Assembly (NCBI GenBank): GCA_963810195.1
Contig: CAWEMO010000001.1
Span: forward strand, 620,001 to 684,000
Reading direction: 5' to 3'
Length of the DNA: 64,000 nucleotides
Origin: Chersky-840 sp963810195
GTDB taxonomy: Bacteria; Actinomycetota; Acidimicrobiia; Acidimicrobiales; UBA8190
The notes beneath the pieces were generated by a model. That model was not told the origin of the DNA, did no database searches, and saw nothing but the letters and a program-made list of their open reading frames with translations. The translations under genes were made by a program, and so were the position numbers. Below are positions 1 through 7,941 of this stretch, one piece after another. Position 1 is the stretch's first letter. Every line of letters begins with the position of its first letter.

Positions 1-2
1 GG

Positions 3-221
3 CGCCCGTGGTTGTGGCCCGCGGCGGTCGCCGAGGCGGCGCGCCTGGCACGGCCCGGTTGGTGGCACCGGTGGCCGCCGCTCCCGGTGCCCGACGAGGG
101 ACTGTGGCGGTTCCGGATGGAGACCGCCTACGGCGGGTCCGGTGACGCCGTGCCCGAGGCCGAGGACGTGGCGTCGTTCGTCGGATGGTGCAGCACCATG
201 GGGCGGTGGCGCCGACGGTGA
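3..221 (+). CDS. C-terminal end of an unrecognised protein (5' partial)
   Basis: The reading frame is open from the window edge to a TGA at 219-221, giving about 72 residues of a carboxy terminus. It is rich in Trp, Pro and Arg: an RPWLWP stretch, then WWHRWPPLPVP, then a WRFRMETAYGG stretch, and it ends WCSTMGRWRRR. I do not recognise a domain. The frame uses GC-rich third positions like its neighbours, and the next gene follows in the same direction about 55 bases later, so a shared transcript is plausible. The missing start lies upstream of the window. A chance open frame cannot be fully excluded in DNA this GC-rich. Confidence 0.5.
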   Translation, partial: RPWLWPAAVAEAARLARPGWWHRWPPLPVPDEGLWRFRMETAYGGSGDAVPEAEDVASFVGWCSTMGRWRRR

Positions 222-276
222 TCCGCACGGCCATGTGTCGGAGCAAGCGTCGCCGGCCGGAGTAGCCTCGTCGGTG

Positions 277-813
277 ATGTTGGCCAGGGAAGCCGGCGCC
301 AAGGGGGCGAATCGAGCCCTCGTGCTCAACGCCACGTTCGAGCCGCTCGGGCTCGTCTCCACCCGCCGCGCCCTGCTCCTGGTCCTCGCCACCAAGGCGG
401 AGCTCGTGCACTCCACCGACCAGTTCTTCCGCTCCGAGCGCCGGGCGTTCCCCGAGCCTTCGGTGGTGCGCCTCGCCCGCTACGTCCGGGTTCCGCACGA
501 CCGCACGGTCGCCGTGAACCGGCGGACCGTCTTCGCCCGCGACAGCCATCGTTGCCAGTACTGCGGCCTGGCGGCAGAGAGCATCGACCATGTCATGCCG
601 CGCAGCAGGGGTGGCATGCACGCGTGGGACAACGTGGTGGCCGCGTGCCGCCGCTGCAACACGCGCAAGGAGGACCGGCTTCCCCACGAGGTGGGCCTGG
701 TCCTGCGCACCCAACCGTCCGCGCCGCGCCAGCGCGTCTGGCTCCTCGCCATGGGCGGGGGAGCGCGTGACGAGTGGGCGCCGTATCTGGGTGAGCAGTC
801 GCTGACGGCGTGA
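277..813 (+). CDS. HNH endonuclease family protein
   Basis: A 178-residue protein with an HNH nuclease fold in its second half. CQYC at residues 93-96 and CRRC at 124-127 form the zinc-binding pairs, and the IDHV motif between them supplies the catalytic histidine region. The N-terminal half (LNATFEPLGLVS, then RALLLVLATKAE) is typical of the small chromosomal HNH proteins of actinobacteria, whose substrate is unknown. I chose the ATG at 277. A GTG at 274 and an upstream GTG at 235 are also in frame, and the ribosome-binding signal is weak for all. The stop overlaps the start of the next gene (GTGA), so the two are translationally coupled. There is no restriction methylase nearby to suggest a restriction system. 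Confidence 0.85.
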   Translation: MLAREAGAKGANRALVLNATFEPLGLVSTRRALLLVLATKAELVHSTDQFFRSERRAFPEPSVVRLARYVRVPHDRTVAVNRRTVFARDSHRCQYCGLAAESIDHVMPRSRGGMHAWDNVVAACRRCNTRKEDRLPHEVGLVLRTQPSAPRQRVWLLAMGGGARDEWAPYLGEQSLTA

Positions 814-1535
814 CCGCCCCCGGCGGCGGCTGGTCGATCGAACGGCGGGCCGGCCCGGCGAGCTCCCTTCACGAGCCGTGGCCCGAAGCGCCACGGCGCC
901 AACGCCGTGCCGTGGCGCTGTGCACGGTGCACGGCCCCGGGGCCGTCGTGCTGGGGAGCACACAGCCCGCGGACGTGGTGGACCTCCAAGGGGTGGCACG
1001 ACGCGGTGTGGAGGTCGTGCACCGGGGCTCGGGCGGTGGCGCCGTGCTTGTCGGCCCGGCCGAACAGGTATGGCTCGAGGTGTGGCTCCCCCGAGACGAC
1101 GGGTTGTGGGACGACGACGTCATCCGGTCGTCGTGGTGGCTGGGCGAGACTTGGGAGCGGGCACTCGCCGGACTGGGCGCGGGTGGCATGCAGGTGCACC
1201 GCTCCCGTGCGGTGCGCAACGACTGGTCGGACGTGGTGTGCTTCGCGGGTGTCGGTCCGGGTGAGGTGACGGCGGGGACGGCGAAGGTCGCCGGGGTCGC
1301 CCAGCGCCGCACGCGCGAGGGCGCCCGTCTGCACTCCATGGCCCCGCTGTCGTGGGATCCGGCGGCCCTGTTGGAATTGCTGGCGATCGACCCCGAGCGT
1401 TCCCGACGCGCACGCGACGCGCTCGGTGACGCGGGGATCGGCCTGCGCGCCATCCTCCCACCGCCGTGGCGTGACGCGCCCCGAGACGTCGTTGTCACGG
1501 CGGTCGAGGATGCGTTGATCGCCGCCCTACCGTGA
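810..1535 (+). CDS. Lipoate-protein ligase A family protein (BPL/LPL catalytic domain)
   Basis: 241 residues, GTG start overlapping the previous stop. The HRGSGGGAV motif matches the lipoyl/biotin-binding loop of LplA-type ligases, and GTAKVAGVAQRRTR carries the lysine expected to contact the acyl-adenylate. The pattern WLEVWLPRDD further supports the family. These enzymes attach lipoate, or a related acyl group, to a lysine of 2-oxoacid dehydrogenase E2 or GcvH proteins. No such substrate gene lies in the window, and the actinobacterial members next to HNH genes have not, to my knowledge, been assigned a substrate. It is the last gene before the intergenic region in front of mraZ. The family is clear; the precise substrate is not. 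Confidence 0.8.
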   Translation: MTAPGGGWSIERRAGPASSLHEPWPEAPRRQRRAVALCTVHGPGAVVLGSTQPADVVDLQGVARRGVEVVHRGSGGGAVLVGPAEQVWLEVWLPRDDGLWDDDVIRSSWWLGETWERALAGLGAGGMQVHRSRAVRNDWSDVVCFAGVGPGEVTAGTAKVAGVAQRRTREGARLHSMAPLSWDPAALLELLAIDPERSRRARDALGDAGIGLRAILPPPWRDAPRDVVVTAVEDALIAALP

Positions 1536-1830
1536 CCTGATCGCCGGCCACCTTCCAAGTCGTCGCCGTGATCATCGGCGCGCGGCGCGCTCCGATGGGT
1601 CGCACCCGTGGCTCTCACGTGATCCGAGACCCGGCGCGTGTCGCGCCCACCTGACCCGGCGCGCGTCGAGAATCGTGCGCCCGCGGCGCGACCCCGCCCC
1701 TCCGTCTCCCCGCGCCCGGCCCGCCCGGGGGGTGGGGCGTGGTGGGTCGCAGTGGGCGCCCCGGACCCCCGGGCACGTCGGGCGACGAGTGGCGCCGGTG
1801 GGGCGTGGTGGGGCCCAATGGGATTGACCT
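1536..1830. other. Non-coding region upstream of the MraZ operator
   Basis: About 295 bases between the ligase-like gene and the MraZ boxes with no convincing gene. It is very G+C-rich and contains two identical 16-base direct repeats (listed separately). I see no clear intrinsic terminator with a T-run and no obvious -35 element. Open frames crossing it on both strands look like GC-driven shadows. Confidence 0.5.
1731..1812 (+). repeat. Pair of identical 16-base direct repeats upstream of mraZ
   Basis: GGTGGGGCGTGGTGGG occurs at 1731-1746 and again at 1797-1812, start to start 66 bases. Both copies lie just upstream of the 10-base MraZ box array and contain GTGGGG cores similar to those boxes. 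They could be auxiliary protein-binding sites or remnants of a local duplication. The sequence shows the repeat; any function is inference. Confidence 0.7.
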
Positions 1831-1880
1831 GTGGGGAAGTGGGGGCTAAAGTGGCGCAAAGTGGAGTAAAGGGGAGGAGC
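1831..1880 (+). promoter_or_regulatory. MraZ operator: five consecutive 10-base boxes
   Basis: Units beginning at 1831, 1841, 1851, 1861 and 1871 follow the pattern GTGGNGNAAA: GTGGGGAAGT, GGGGGCTAAA, GTGGCGCAAA, GTGGAGTAAA, GGGGAGGAGC. MraZ is known to bind direct repeats with a TGGG/GTGG core on a 10-base period directly in front of mraZ and to autoregulate the dcw operon. The last box lies about 41 bases before the mraZ start. The first and last units are the least regular; the middle three are unambiguous. Confidence 0.85.
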
Positions 1881-1921
1881 CCGCCGATCATGCGGGGGGA
1901 GCGTCGTGGGAGCTCGATTCG

Positions 1922-2341
1922 GTGGCACGGTTTTTCGGGACGTACGAGCACTCGCTCGACAGCAAGGGTCGTGTGATCCTTCCGTCGAGGTTCCGTGCTG
2001 CGTTCGAACACGGCGGGTATCTCACGGAGTACCGGGACGGCTGCCTGGCGCTGTGGACGCCGGACGAGTTCGAGCGGCAGATGGAGGAGATGCAGGCGCG
2101 GGCCGCCAGCGGGAAGAGCGACCGGAACCTGGCTCGTATGTGGGCGTCGCACACCCACGACCTCGAACTCGACCGTCAGGGGCGCATCGTCCTCCCGGCC
2201 AGGATGCGGCAGTATGCGGCGCTCGAGAGCGACGTGACCGTCGTCGGGGTGATCGACCGGGTGGAGCTGTGGGACCCGGCTCGTTGGCAGGTGAACATCG
2301 GGCCCGAGGAGCTGCGGCTCACCGAGGGTGCAGACGACTGA
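1922..2341 (+). CDS. mraZ: Transcriptional regulator MraZ
   Basis: 139 residues, the usual MraZ length. It has two SpoVT/AbrB-like half domains: the N-terminal FGTYEHSLDSKGRVILPSRF and the second copy HDLELDRQGRIVLPARMR, each with the family's D-x-(K/Q)-G-R-(V/I)-x-(L/P)-P signature. MraZ forms a ring that binds repeat boxes and controls the division and cell wall cluster. Its operator is directly upstream at 1831-1880, which supports autoregulation. The GTG at 1922 gives the correct N-terminus, with a GGGAG about nine bases upstream. It heads the cluster, followed by rsmH after a 254-base gap. That gap is unusually long for this otherwise overlapping operon. Confidence 0.95.
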   Translation: MARFFGTYEHSLDSKGRVILPSRFRAAFEHGGYLTEYRDGCLALWTPDEFERQMEEMQARAASGKSDRNLARMWASHTHDLELDRQGRIVLPARMRQYAALESDVTVVGVIDRVELWDPARWQVNIGPEELRLTEGADD

Positions 2342-2398
2342 GCACTTCCGAACACGACACGGCACTCCGGGCGCCACGGGCACGGGCTCAGCGCCGCG

Positions 2399-2428
2399 TC
2401 GACACAGGAGAGATCGACACAGGAGAGA
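2399..2428 (+). repeat. 15-base tandem repeat carrying two Shine-Dalgarno-like cores
   Basis: TCGACACAGGAGAGA is present twice in tandem (2399-2413, 2414-2428) in the mraZ-rsmH gap. It is followed at once by GGAG, so three AGGAG-type sites fall within about 30 bases. No good start codon follows them; the nearest credible rsmH start is at 2596 with its own GAGGGG. Role unknown. Confidence 0.65.
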
Positions 2429-2595
2429 GGAGCATCACGAAGGACGATCGGTCGAGCCGGTCGAGACATACCACGAACACCAGGAACATGCGCAGCCCCT
2501 CGGCTGGTTCGGTGGAAGACTCCTCCTCCGCCCGCTTCCAACCGAGTCGCAGGAGCAACCCTCCCGACGGCATCCCGCCAGTCGAGGGGCTGCGG

Positions 2596-3538
2596 ATGCG
2601 CCAGGTGTTCACCCACGAGCCGGTCATGGTCGCCGAGGTGGTGGCGCTGTTCGCCCCGGTGCCCGAAGGTTTGGTCATCGACGCCACCGTGGGGGGTGGC
2701 GGCCACGCCGAGGCGTTGCTCGTCGCCCATCCCCACCTGCCGCGTGCTCGGTGTCGATCGCGACCCTGACGCGGTGGCGGCGGCGAAGGACCGTCTCGCA
2801 CGCTTCGGTGCGCGGGCCGTGGTGCGCCAGGCCCGTTTCGACCACCTCGACGACGTCGCCGGCGAGATGGGTATGGGTCCCGGCTCGGCGAGCGGTGTCC
2901 TGTTCGACCTGGGCGTGAGCTCCGCCCAGCTCGACCGGCCCGAGCGGGGGTTCTCGTACCGCGCCGACGCGCCGCTCGACATGCGGATGGACCCGGCCGG
3001 CGGCCCGACGGCCGCGGACCTGGCCAACACCATGCCGGAGGCGGAGCTGGCACGGCTGTTCGCCGCCCACGGCGAGGGACGGTTCGCGTCGCGTATCGCA
3101 CGGGCCGTCGTCGCAGCGCGTCCGGTGACGACGACCGGCACCCTCGCCGATGTGGTGCGCTCGGCGCTGCCCGCAGCCGTGCGCCGCCAGGGTGGTCATC
3201 CGGCGCGCCGGGTCTTCCAGGCCCTGCGGGTCGCGGTGAACGAAGAGCTCGAAGTCCTCGCCGATGCGCTTCCGCGCTCGATCGACCTGCTCGCAGCGAG
3301 CGGCCGCTGTGTGGTCATCTCGTACCACTCCGGCGAGGACCGGATCGTGAAAGCCGCCTTCAGGCGCGCCGAGACCGGCGGATGCACGTGCCCCCCCGGA
3401 CTTCCCTGCACCTGCGGTGCGGTGTCATCGGGCCGGCTCGTGTTCAGGGGGACGCGCCGGCCGACACCGTCGGAGGTGTCGCGCAACCGCCGGGCCGAGA
3501 GCGCCCTGCTCCGTGCGTTCGAGCGAGGGGTGGCCTGA
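2596..3538 (+). CDS. rsmH: 16S rRNA (cytosine(1402)-N(4))-methyltransferase RsmH, frameshifted in this sequence
   Basis: RsmH (MraW) methylates C1402 of 16S rRNA with S-adenosylmethionine. The ATG at 2596 follows GAGGGG by six bases and opens MRQVFTHEPVMVAEVV, the conserved N-terminus. The SAM site DATVGGGGHAEA comes next. At about 2740 the frame changes: HPHL in one frame continues as RVLGVDRDPDAV in the next, explained by one extra C (CTG-C-CGC). After the shift the protein is normal: FDLGVSSAQLDRPERGFSYR, VNEELEVL and SYHSGEDRIVK. Corrected length is about 313 residues, the family norm. The stop overlaps the next ATG (TGATG). A sequence error is more likely than loss of the gene, because both halves are perfectly conserved. 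Confidence 0.9.
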
Positions 3539-3990
3539 TGGCGCAGGCCACCGCACCCGAGCGCGTCAGAGCCGTCGCCTCGCCGGCCCGCGTCCCCGTC
3601 GGGTCCCCACCGGCGCGGCGCGGCGTCGAGGCTCCCGGTCGGCGCGGGCCTCGCTGGTCACTGCACCGGACGGCGGCGGTGTGCGGGGCCATCGTCGTGG
3701 CCAGCCTGCTCATGGTTGTCGCCGCCAGCGCGTACCTGACCCAGGGGCAGGTCCGACTGACCCGCATGCAGCAGCAGCTGACCTCCGCACTCGGCCAGCA
3801 CAGCGACCTCGAGGCACGAGTGGCTCAGCTGTCCGACCCGTCCGCCGTGGTCTCCCGGGCGCAGCTCCACGGGCTCAGCGCGCCGACCAAGGAGACCGAC
3901 CTTCCTCCAGTCACCACGCCGAAGACGTCGACGACGTCGACGACCCCGCCGGCCGGGACCGCGCCGGTCGGGTCGACCGGCGGCCGGTGA
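3538..3990 (+). CDS. FtsL/FtsB-like septum protein, small bitopic membrane protein
   Basis: 150 residues starting at an ATG that overlaps the rsmH stop by one base. An Arg/Pro-rich cytoplasmic N-terminus of about 45 residues precedes one hydrophobic helix (VCGAIVVASLLMVVAASAYL). It is followed by a short coiled-coil-like region (RLTRMQQQLTSALGQHSDLEARVAQL) and a Pro/Thr-rich tail. That topology, and the position between rsmH and ftsI, match FtsL, which joins FtsB and FtsQ to activate FtsW-FtsI at the septum. FtsL sequences diverge rapidly, so the assignment rests on architecture and context. The gene ends in a GTGA overlap with ftsI. Confidence 0.75.
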   Translation: MAQATAPERVRAVASPARVPVGSPPARRGVEAPGRRGPRWSLHRTAAVCGAIVVASLLMVVAASAYLTQGQVRLTRMQQQLTSALGQHSDLEARVAQLSDPSAVVSRAQLHGLSAPTKETDLPPVTTPKTSTTSTTPPAGTAPVGSTGGR

Positions 3991-6482
3991 TCCGGACTCC
4001 GAAGGGCCAACGACCGGGCGCCCCCCGCCCGCGTCGCACGCGGTCCGGCACGGGGCGTGCGCCGGGCACGAATTCGGGTGCGAAGTCGGGTACGACGCGA
4101 GCCGGCGGCACACGCTCGTCCGCGACCCGAGCCACAGCCACGCGACGACCCGTGGCCGCAGTCACGCGGACCCGATCGTTGGGCCGCACGCGGTCACCCG
4201 CCGCCGAACGGTCGCCTGCTGCCAAACGGTGGCCGGCGGGGACGTCTCCGCCCACCGGCAGGCGACCGGGGCTCGCTGAGAGGACGCTCACCGGCCGGCG
4301 GTCGCTCTTCGGCAGGCGGGGAGTCCTCGCCGGGCGGTCGGTCTTCGGGAGGCGTCGGGTCTTCGGGAGGCGTCGGGTCTTCGGGAGGCGTCCGGGCCCG
4401 GACCAGCGACCCGTGGTCGGCGCTCGCCAGGCACCAGCGTCGACGGCACCACCTCGCCGGGTCGCGGCGCCCCGGCGCGGTTACGAGCGACGGATCGCAC
4501 CCTCCCCACCGCGCCGGCCCCGCAAGGCGGTCTCGGTCACGGGGGGAGCACCCCGGCGTCGAATCGGCGTGATGCGGGTGGTCGTGGTCCTGGTGTTCGC
4601 CTCGCTGGCGTTGCGCATCGTCGGGGTGCAGGTGTTCGCGAGTGGGCGCTACTCGGCGATGGGAGCCAAGGAGGTCGATACCAAGGTCGTGGACCCGGCG
4701 GTGCGCGGCGGCATCTACGACCGCAACGGCACGCCCCTGGCGTTGTCGGTCCCACGCTCGACCATCGTGGGCGATCCATTCCTGATCCGGCATCCCGCTC
4801 TCGTCGCGGCTGCGCTGTCCAAGGTGCTGCACGTCCCGGAACGGACGCTCGACGCGGAGCTGTCGGAGGACTCGGGATATGTACCGCTCGCCGAGAAGGT
4901 CGGTGACACCGAGGCCGACAAGGTGAACGCGCTGGCGCTCCCGGGCATCAACGTGCTCCCGACCACCGAACGCGTCGACCCGGCGGGATCTCTCGCTGCT
5001 CCGCTCATCGGTTCGGTGGGCGCCGCCAACGCGGGCCAGTCGGGCCTCGAGTACAAGTACAACGCACTCCTGGGTGGGCGCAGTGGCGTCGTCGAGGAGC
5101 AGCAATCGCCCGACGGTGTGCCGTTGCCGGGCAAGACGACCCCGATCTCGCCGGCGGTGCCCGGCAGGGGTGTGGAGCTCACCATCGACGAGCCGCTGCA
5201 GTACGTGACCGAGCAGTCCCTGGGTGCCGAGATCCTGGCGTCGCACGCCAAAAGCGGCATCGCCATCGTCATGAACAGCCGAACCGGCGACATCCTCTCC
5301 ATGGCGAACCTCGTCGCCAAGACGGTGCAGCCCCCGGCACCGAAACCGGCCGCGAGCCCGGCGGCCCCGCCCGCCCCGGCGGGCTCGACGCCGTCTTCCA
5401 CCACGACCACCACCGCGCCCCCCCTGCCCCCGCCGATCACCACCGTGGTGCAGGCTCCCCAGAACCTCGCCCTCACCCGGGTGTACGAGCCGGGATCGGT
5501 GTTCAAGCTGGTGACGTTCTCGGCCGCGCTCCAAGACGGGATCATCTCCCCCGACGAGGTGTTCACGGTCCCCAACACCCTCACCATCGACGGATGGGTG
5601 TTCCACGACGCCGAGAGCCATCCGACCGAGCGGCTCACCGCCACCCAGATCCTCGCCCAGTCGTCGAACATCGGCACCATCGAGATCGCCCAGCAGCTCG
5701 GCGAGGGCCGCCTGGCGGCACAGATCGCCACCCTCGGGTTCGGGAGCCCCACCGGTCTCGGCTTCCCGGCCGAGTCGTCGGGGTTGGTCAAGAGCGACCC
5801 GGCCTCGTGGCGGGTCTCGGACATCGGTTCCACCCCGATCGGCCAGGACGACGCCGTCACCGCCCAGCAGGTGCTCGACATGGTGAACACCGTGGCCACA
5901 GGAGGGGTGTTCGTCCCGCCCCGGCTCGTCCAGGCGACGGTGGCCACCGACGGGTCGATCACCAAGACGCGGGCCGGGGCGACCCACCGGGCGCTCTCCC
6001 AGGAGGTCTCCGCGCAGCTCACCACGATGATGGAGCAGGTCGTCCAGGACGGCACGGCGGTGACCGCCGGCGTTCCCGGGTACACGGTGGCGGGGAAGAC
6101 CGGGACCGCCCAGATCCCCGATCCCGTGCACGGCGGCTACATCCCCGGTGCCTACATGGCCACCTTCGCCGGCTTCGCCCCCGCAGAAGATCCTGAGCTC
6201 TCGGCCATCGTGGTGCTCGAGCGGCCCTCGCCGATCTACGGCGGCATCGTGGCCGCCCCGGTGTTCTCCCAGATCATGCGCTACGCGCTGCACCGCTACG
6301 GCATCCCGACGTCCCCGGGCGGCGGCTCGACCGGAGGGAGCCCCCTGGTCGTGCCGTTTCCCCAGGTCTCGCCTCCGACGACCGCCGCGGCCGCCACCCC
6401 GAGCACCACCACCCCCCCGAGCCCCACCACCACGACGACTACGATCGTCGCTTCCCCCGGGAACACCACACAAGGGCTGTGA
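3987..6482 (+). CDS. ftsI: Penicillin-binding protein 2 family, septal transpeptidase FtsI with long basic N-terminal extension
   Basis: 831 residues, GTG start overlapping the ftsL-like stop. FtsI cross-links septal peptidoglycan and works with FtsW. Active-site motifs are all present: SVFK (Ser504, Lys507), SSN at 559-561 and KTGT at 704-707. The single membrane helix starts near residue 196 (MRVVVVLVFASLALRIVGVQ), followed by the dimerisation/pedestal domain. Two features are odd. The cytoplasmic extension before the helix is about 195 residues, extremely rich in Arg, Pro, Ser and Gly, and includes three VFGRR(R/P) repeats encoded by an 18-base tandem repeat. A Pro/Ala/Thr-rich insertion of some 40 residues lies between the MNSRTGDILSMAN segment and the catalytic serine. 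The carboxy tail is also Thr/Pro-rich. A later start inside the extension is possible, but the GTGA overlap favours this one. Confidence 0.93.
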   Translation: MIRTPKGQRPGAPRPRRTRSGTGRAPGTNSGAKSGTTRAGGTRSSATRATATRRPVAAVTRTRSLGRTRSPAAERSPAAKRWPAGTSPPTGRRPGLAERTLTGRRSLFGRRGVLAGRSVFGRRRVFGRRRVFGRRPGPDQRPVVGARQAPASTAPPRRVAAPRRGYERRIAPSPPRRPRKAVSVTGGAPRRRIGVMRVVVVLVFASLALRIVGVQVFASGRYSAMGAKEVDTKVVDPAVRGGIYDRNGTPLALSVPRSTIVGDPFLIRHPALVAAALSKVLHVPERTLDAELSEDSGYVPLAEKVGDTEADKVNALALPGINVLPTTERVDPAGSLAAPLIGSVGAANAGQSGLEYKYNALLGGRSGVVEEQQSPDGVPLPGKTTPISPAVPGRGVELTIDEPLQYVTEQSLGAEILASHAKSGIAIVMNSRTGDILSMANLVAKTVQPPAPKPAASPAAPPAPAGSTPSSTTTTTAPPLPPPITTVVQAPQNLALTRVYEPGSVFKLVTFSAALQDGIISPDEVFTVPNTLTIDGWVFHDAESHPTERLTATQILAQSSNIGTIEIAQQLGEGRLAAQIATLGFGSPTGLGFPAESSGLVKSDPASWRVSDIGSTPIGQDDAVTAQQVLDMVNTVATGGVFVPPRLVQATVATDGSITKTRAGATHRALSQEVSAQLTTMMEQVVQDGTAVTAGVPGYTVAGKTGTAQIPDPVHGGYIPGAYMATFAGFAPAEDPELSAIVVLERPSPIYGGIVAAPVFSQIMRYALHRYGIPTSPGGGSTGGSPLVVPFPQVSPPTTAAAATPSTTTPPSPTTTTTTIVASPGNTTQGL
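4341..4394 (+). repeat. Three 18-base tandem repeats inside ftsI
   Basis: GTCTTCGGGAGGCGTCGG at 4341-4358 and 4359-4376, with a third copy at 4377-4394 differing by one base. Being a multiple of three, it adds VFGRRR units to the cytoplasmic arm of FtsI without breaking the frame. This is a typical site for repeat expansion or contraction. Confidence 0.9.
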
Positions 6483-6504
6483 CCGCCCCGGCGGATCCAC
6501 CACT

Positions 6505-7941
6505 GTGCGCATGGACCGGTTGCTCGAGGAGGTCGAAGTCATCGAGGGACGTGGGGACCCCGCCAGGACCGAGGTCACCTCCATCGAGTTCGACAGCCGA
6601 CGTGTCAGACCCGGGGCCTTGTTCTGCTGTCTTCCGGGACGCCACGGGGATGGTCACGACCACGCCGCGCAAGCCGTGGCCCGGGGGGCCGTGGCCCTCC
6701 TCGTCGAGCGTCGCCTGGCCCTGGACGTGACCCAGACCGTGGTGGCTCCCGGCGCCGCCCGTCCGGCCATGGCCCGAGTGGCGTGCGCGTTCTTCGGGCA
6801 GCCAGCCCGGTCACTGCTCACGGTGGGGGTCACCGGGACCAACGGCAAGACGACGGTCACCCACCTGTTGGCCTCGATCTTCGAGGCCCACCGGTGGCCG
6901 ACCACCGTCATCGGCACCCTCGACGGCGCCCGGACGACGCCGGAGGCACCGGTATTGCAGCGCCTGCTGGCCGAGGCACGCGACCGCGCCCGTCGCGCCG
7001 TGGCGATGGAGGTGTCGTCACATGCGCTCGCGCAGTCGCGGGTGGACGGGATCCGCTTCGACGCCGCCGTCTTCACCAATCTGTCCCAGGACCACCTCGA
7101 CTACCACGGGACCCTCGAGGACTACTTCGCGGCCAAGGCGTCGCTGTTCACCCCGGAACGCACGTCCCTGGCCGTCGTCAACGCGGACGATCCCCGGGGG
7201 CGCCGGCTCGTCGACTCGGCACGCGTCCCCACGGTGGCGTTCACGATGGCGGACGTGAGCGGTATCGAGAGCACTTCGCAGCGCACCTCCTTCACCTGGC
7301 GGGGGCGCCGTGTGGAGCTGGCTCTGGCCGGTTCGTTCCACGTGGCCAACGCCCTGGCCGCCGCGACCACGGCGGCTGCGCTCGGGGTGCCCGACGACGT
7401 GGTGCAGGTGGGCCTCAATCGTGCCGAGCCGGTGCCCGGGCGCTTCGAGGTGCTCGAGACCGGGGCGCCGTTCACCGTCGTGGTCGACTACGCCCACACC
7501 CCCGACGGGCTCCAGGTCCTGCTCGACAGCGCCCGGGCGCTGGCCGCCGGGCACAGGGTGTTGTGCGTCTTCGGATGCGGGGGAGACCGTGACCGCGACA
7601 AGCGCCCCGTCATGGGTGCCGTCGCGGCGCGCGGCGCGGACGTGGCGGTCGTCACATCGGACAACGCACGCCACGAGGACCCCGATGCCATCATCGCCGA
7701 CGTCGTGAGGGGCGTCCCCCCGGGTTCCACGGTCATCGTCCGGCGCGACCGCGCCGAGGCCATCGAGCTGGTCGTCGCCATGGCCGGCCCCGGCGACGTG
7801 GTGGTGGTGGCGGGCAAGGGCCACGAGACCGAGATCGAGATCGGGGCCGAGCGGCTTCCCTTCGACGACCGCCGGGTGGCGGCGGACGCCGTGTCCCGGC
7901 GCGCGGGGAAGGCGGGAGCAGGCTCAGGTGACGGCCGGTGA
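6505..7941 (+). CDS. murE: UDP-N-acetylmuramoyl-tripeptide synthetase MurE
   Basis: About 478 residues. MurE adds the third amino acid to UDP-MurNAc-L-Ala-D-Glu in the cytoplasm. The Mur-ligase ATP loop GTNGKTT is at residues 111-117, followed by EVSSHAL, DHLDYHG and, late in the protein, VFGCGGDRDRDKRP. The motif that selects meso-diaminopimelate is normally DNPR; here it reads DNAR (386-389). The arginine that contacts the diaminopimelate carboxylate is kept, but the proline is lost. I would still predict diaminopimelate, with less certainty. Start: GTG 6505 has GGCGG ten bases upstream; ATG 6511 is two codons later. The 3' end overlaps mraY (GTGA), so the usual murF between them is absent. 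Confidence 0.93.
   Translation: MRMDRLLEEVEVIEGRGDPARTEVTSIEFDSRRVRPGALFCCLPGRHGDGHDHAAQAVARGAVALLVERRLALDVTQTVVAPGAARPAMARVACAFFGQPARSLLTVGVTGTNGKTTVTHLLASIFEAHRWPTTVIGTLDGARTTPEAPVLQRLLAEARDRARRAVAMEVSSHALAQSRVDGIRFDAAVFTNLSQDHLDYHGTLEDYFAAKASLFTPERTSLAVVNADDPRGRRLVDSARVPTVAFTMADVSGIESTSQRTSFTWRGRRVELALAGSFHVANALAAATTAAALGVPDDVVQVGLNRAEPVPGRFEVLETGAPFTVVVDYAHTPDGLQVLLDSARALAAGHRVLCVFGCGGDRDRDKRPVMGAVAARGADVAVVTSDNARHEDPDAIIADVVRGVPPGSTVIVRRDRAEAIELVVAMAGPGDVVVVAGKGHETEIEIGAERLPFDDRRVAADAVSRRAGKAGAGSGDGR

Noticed and set aside
277..813. HNH protein as part of a restriction, homing or mobile element
   Set aside because: No methylase, intron or inverted repeats are near, and this small HNH type is a common chromosomal gene in actinobacteria.
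869..2383. 504-codon minus-strand frame across mraZ and the lipoate-ligase-like gene
   Set aside because: It crosses a non-coding operator and two real genes; composition is that of a shadow.
4194..6584. 796-codon minus-strand frame opposite ftsI
   Set aside because: Low-complexity Gly/Arg sequence opposite catalytic motifs of FtsI; no independent support.
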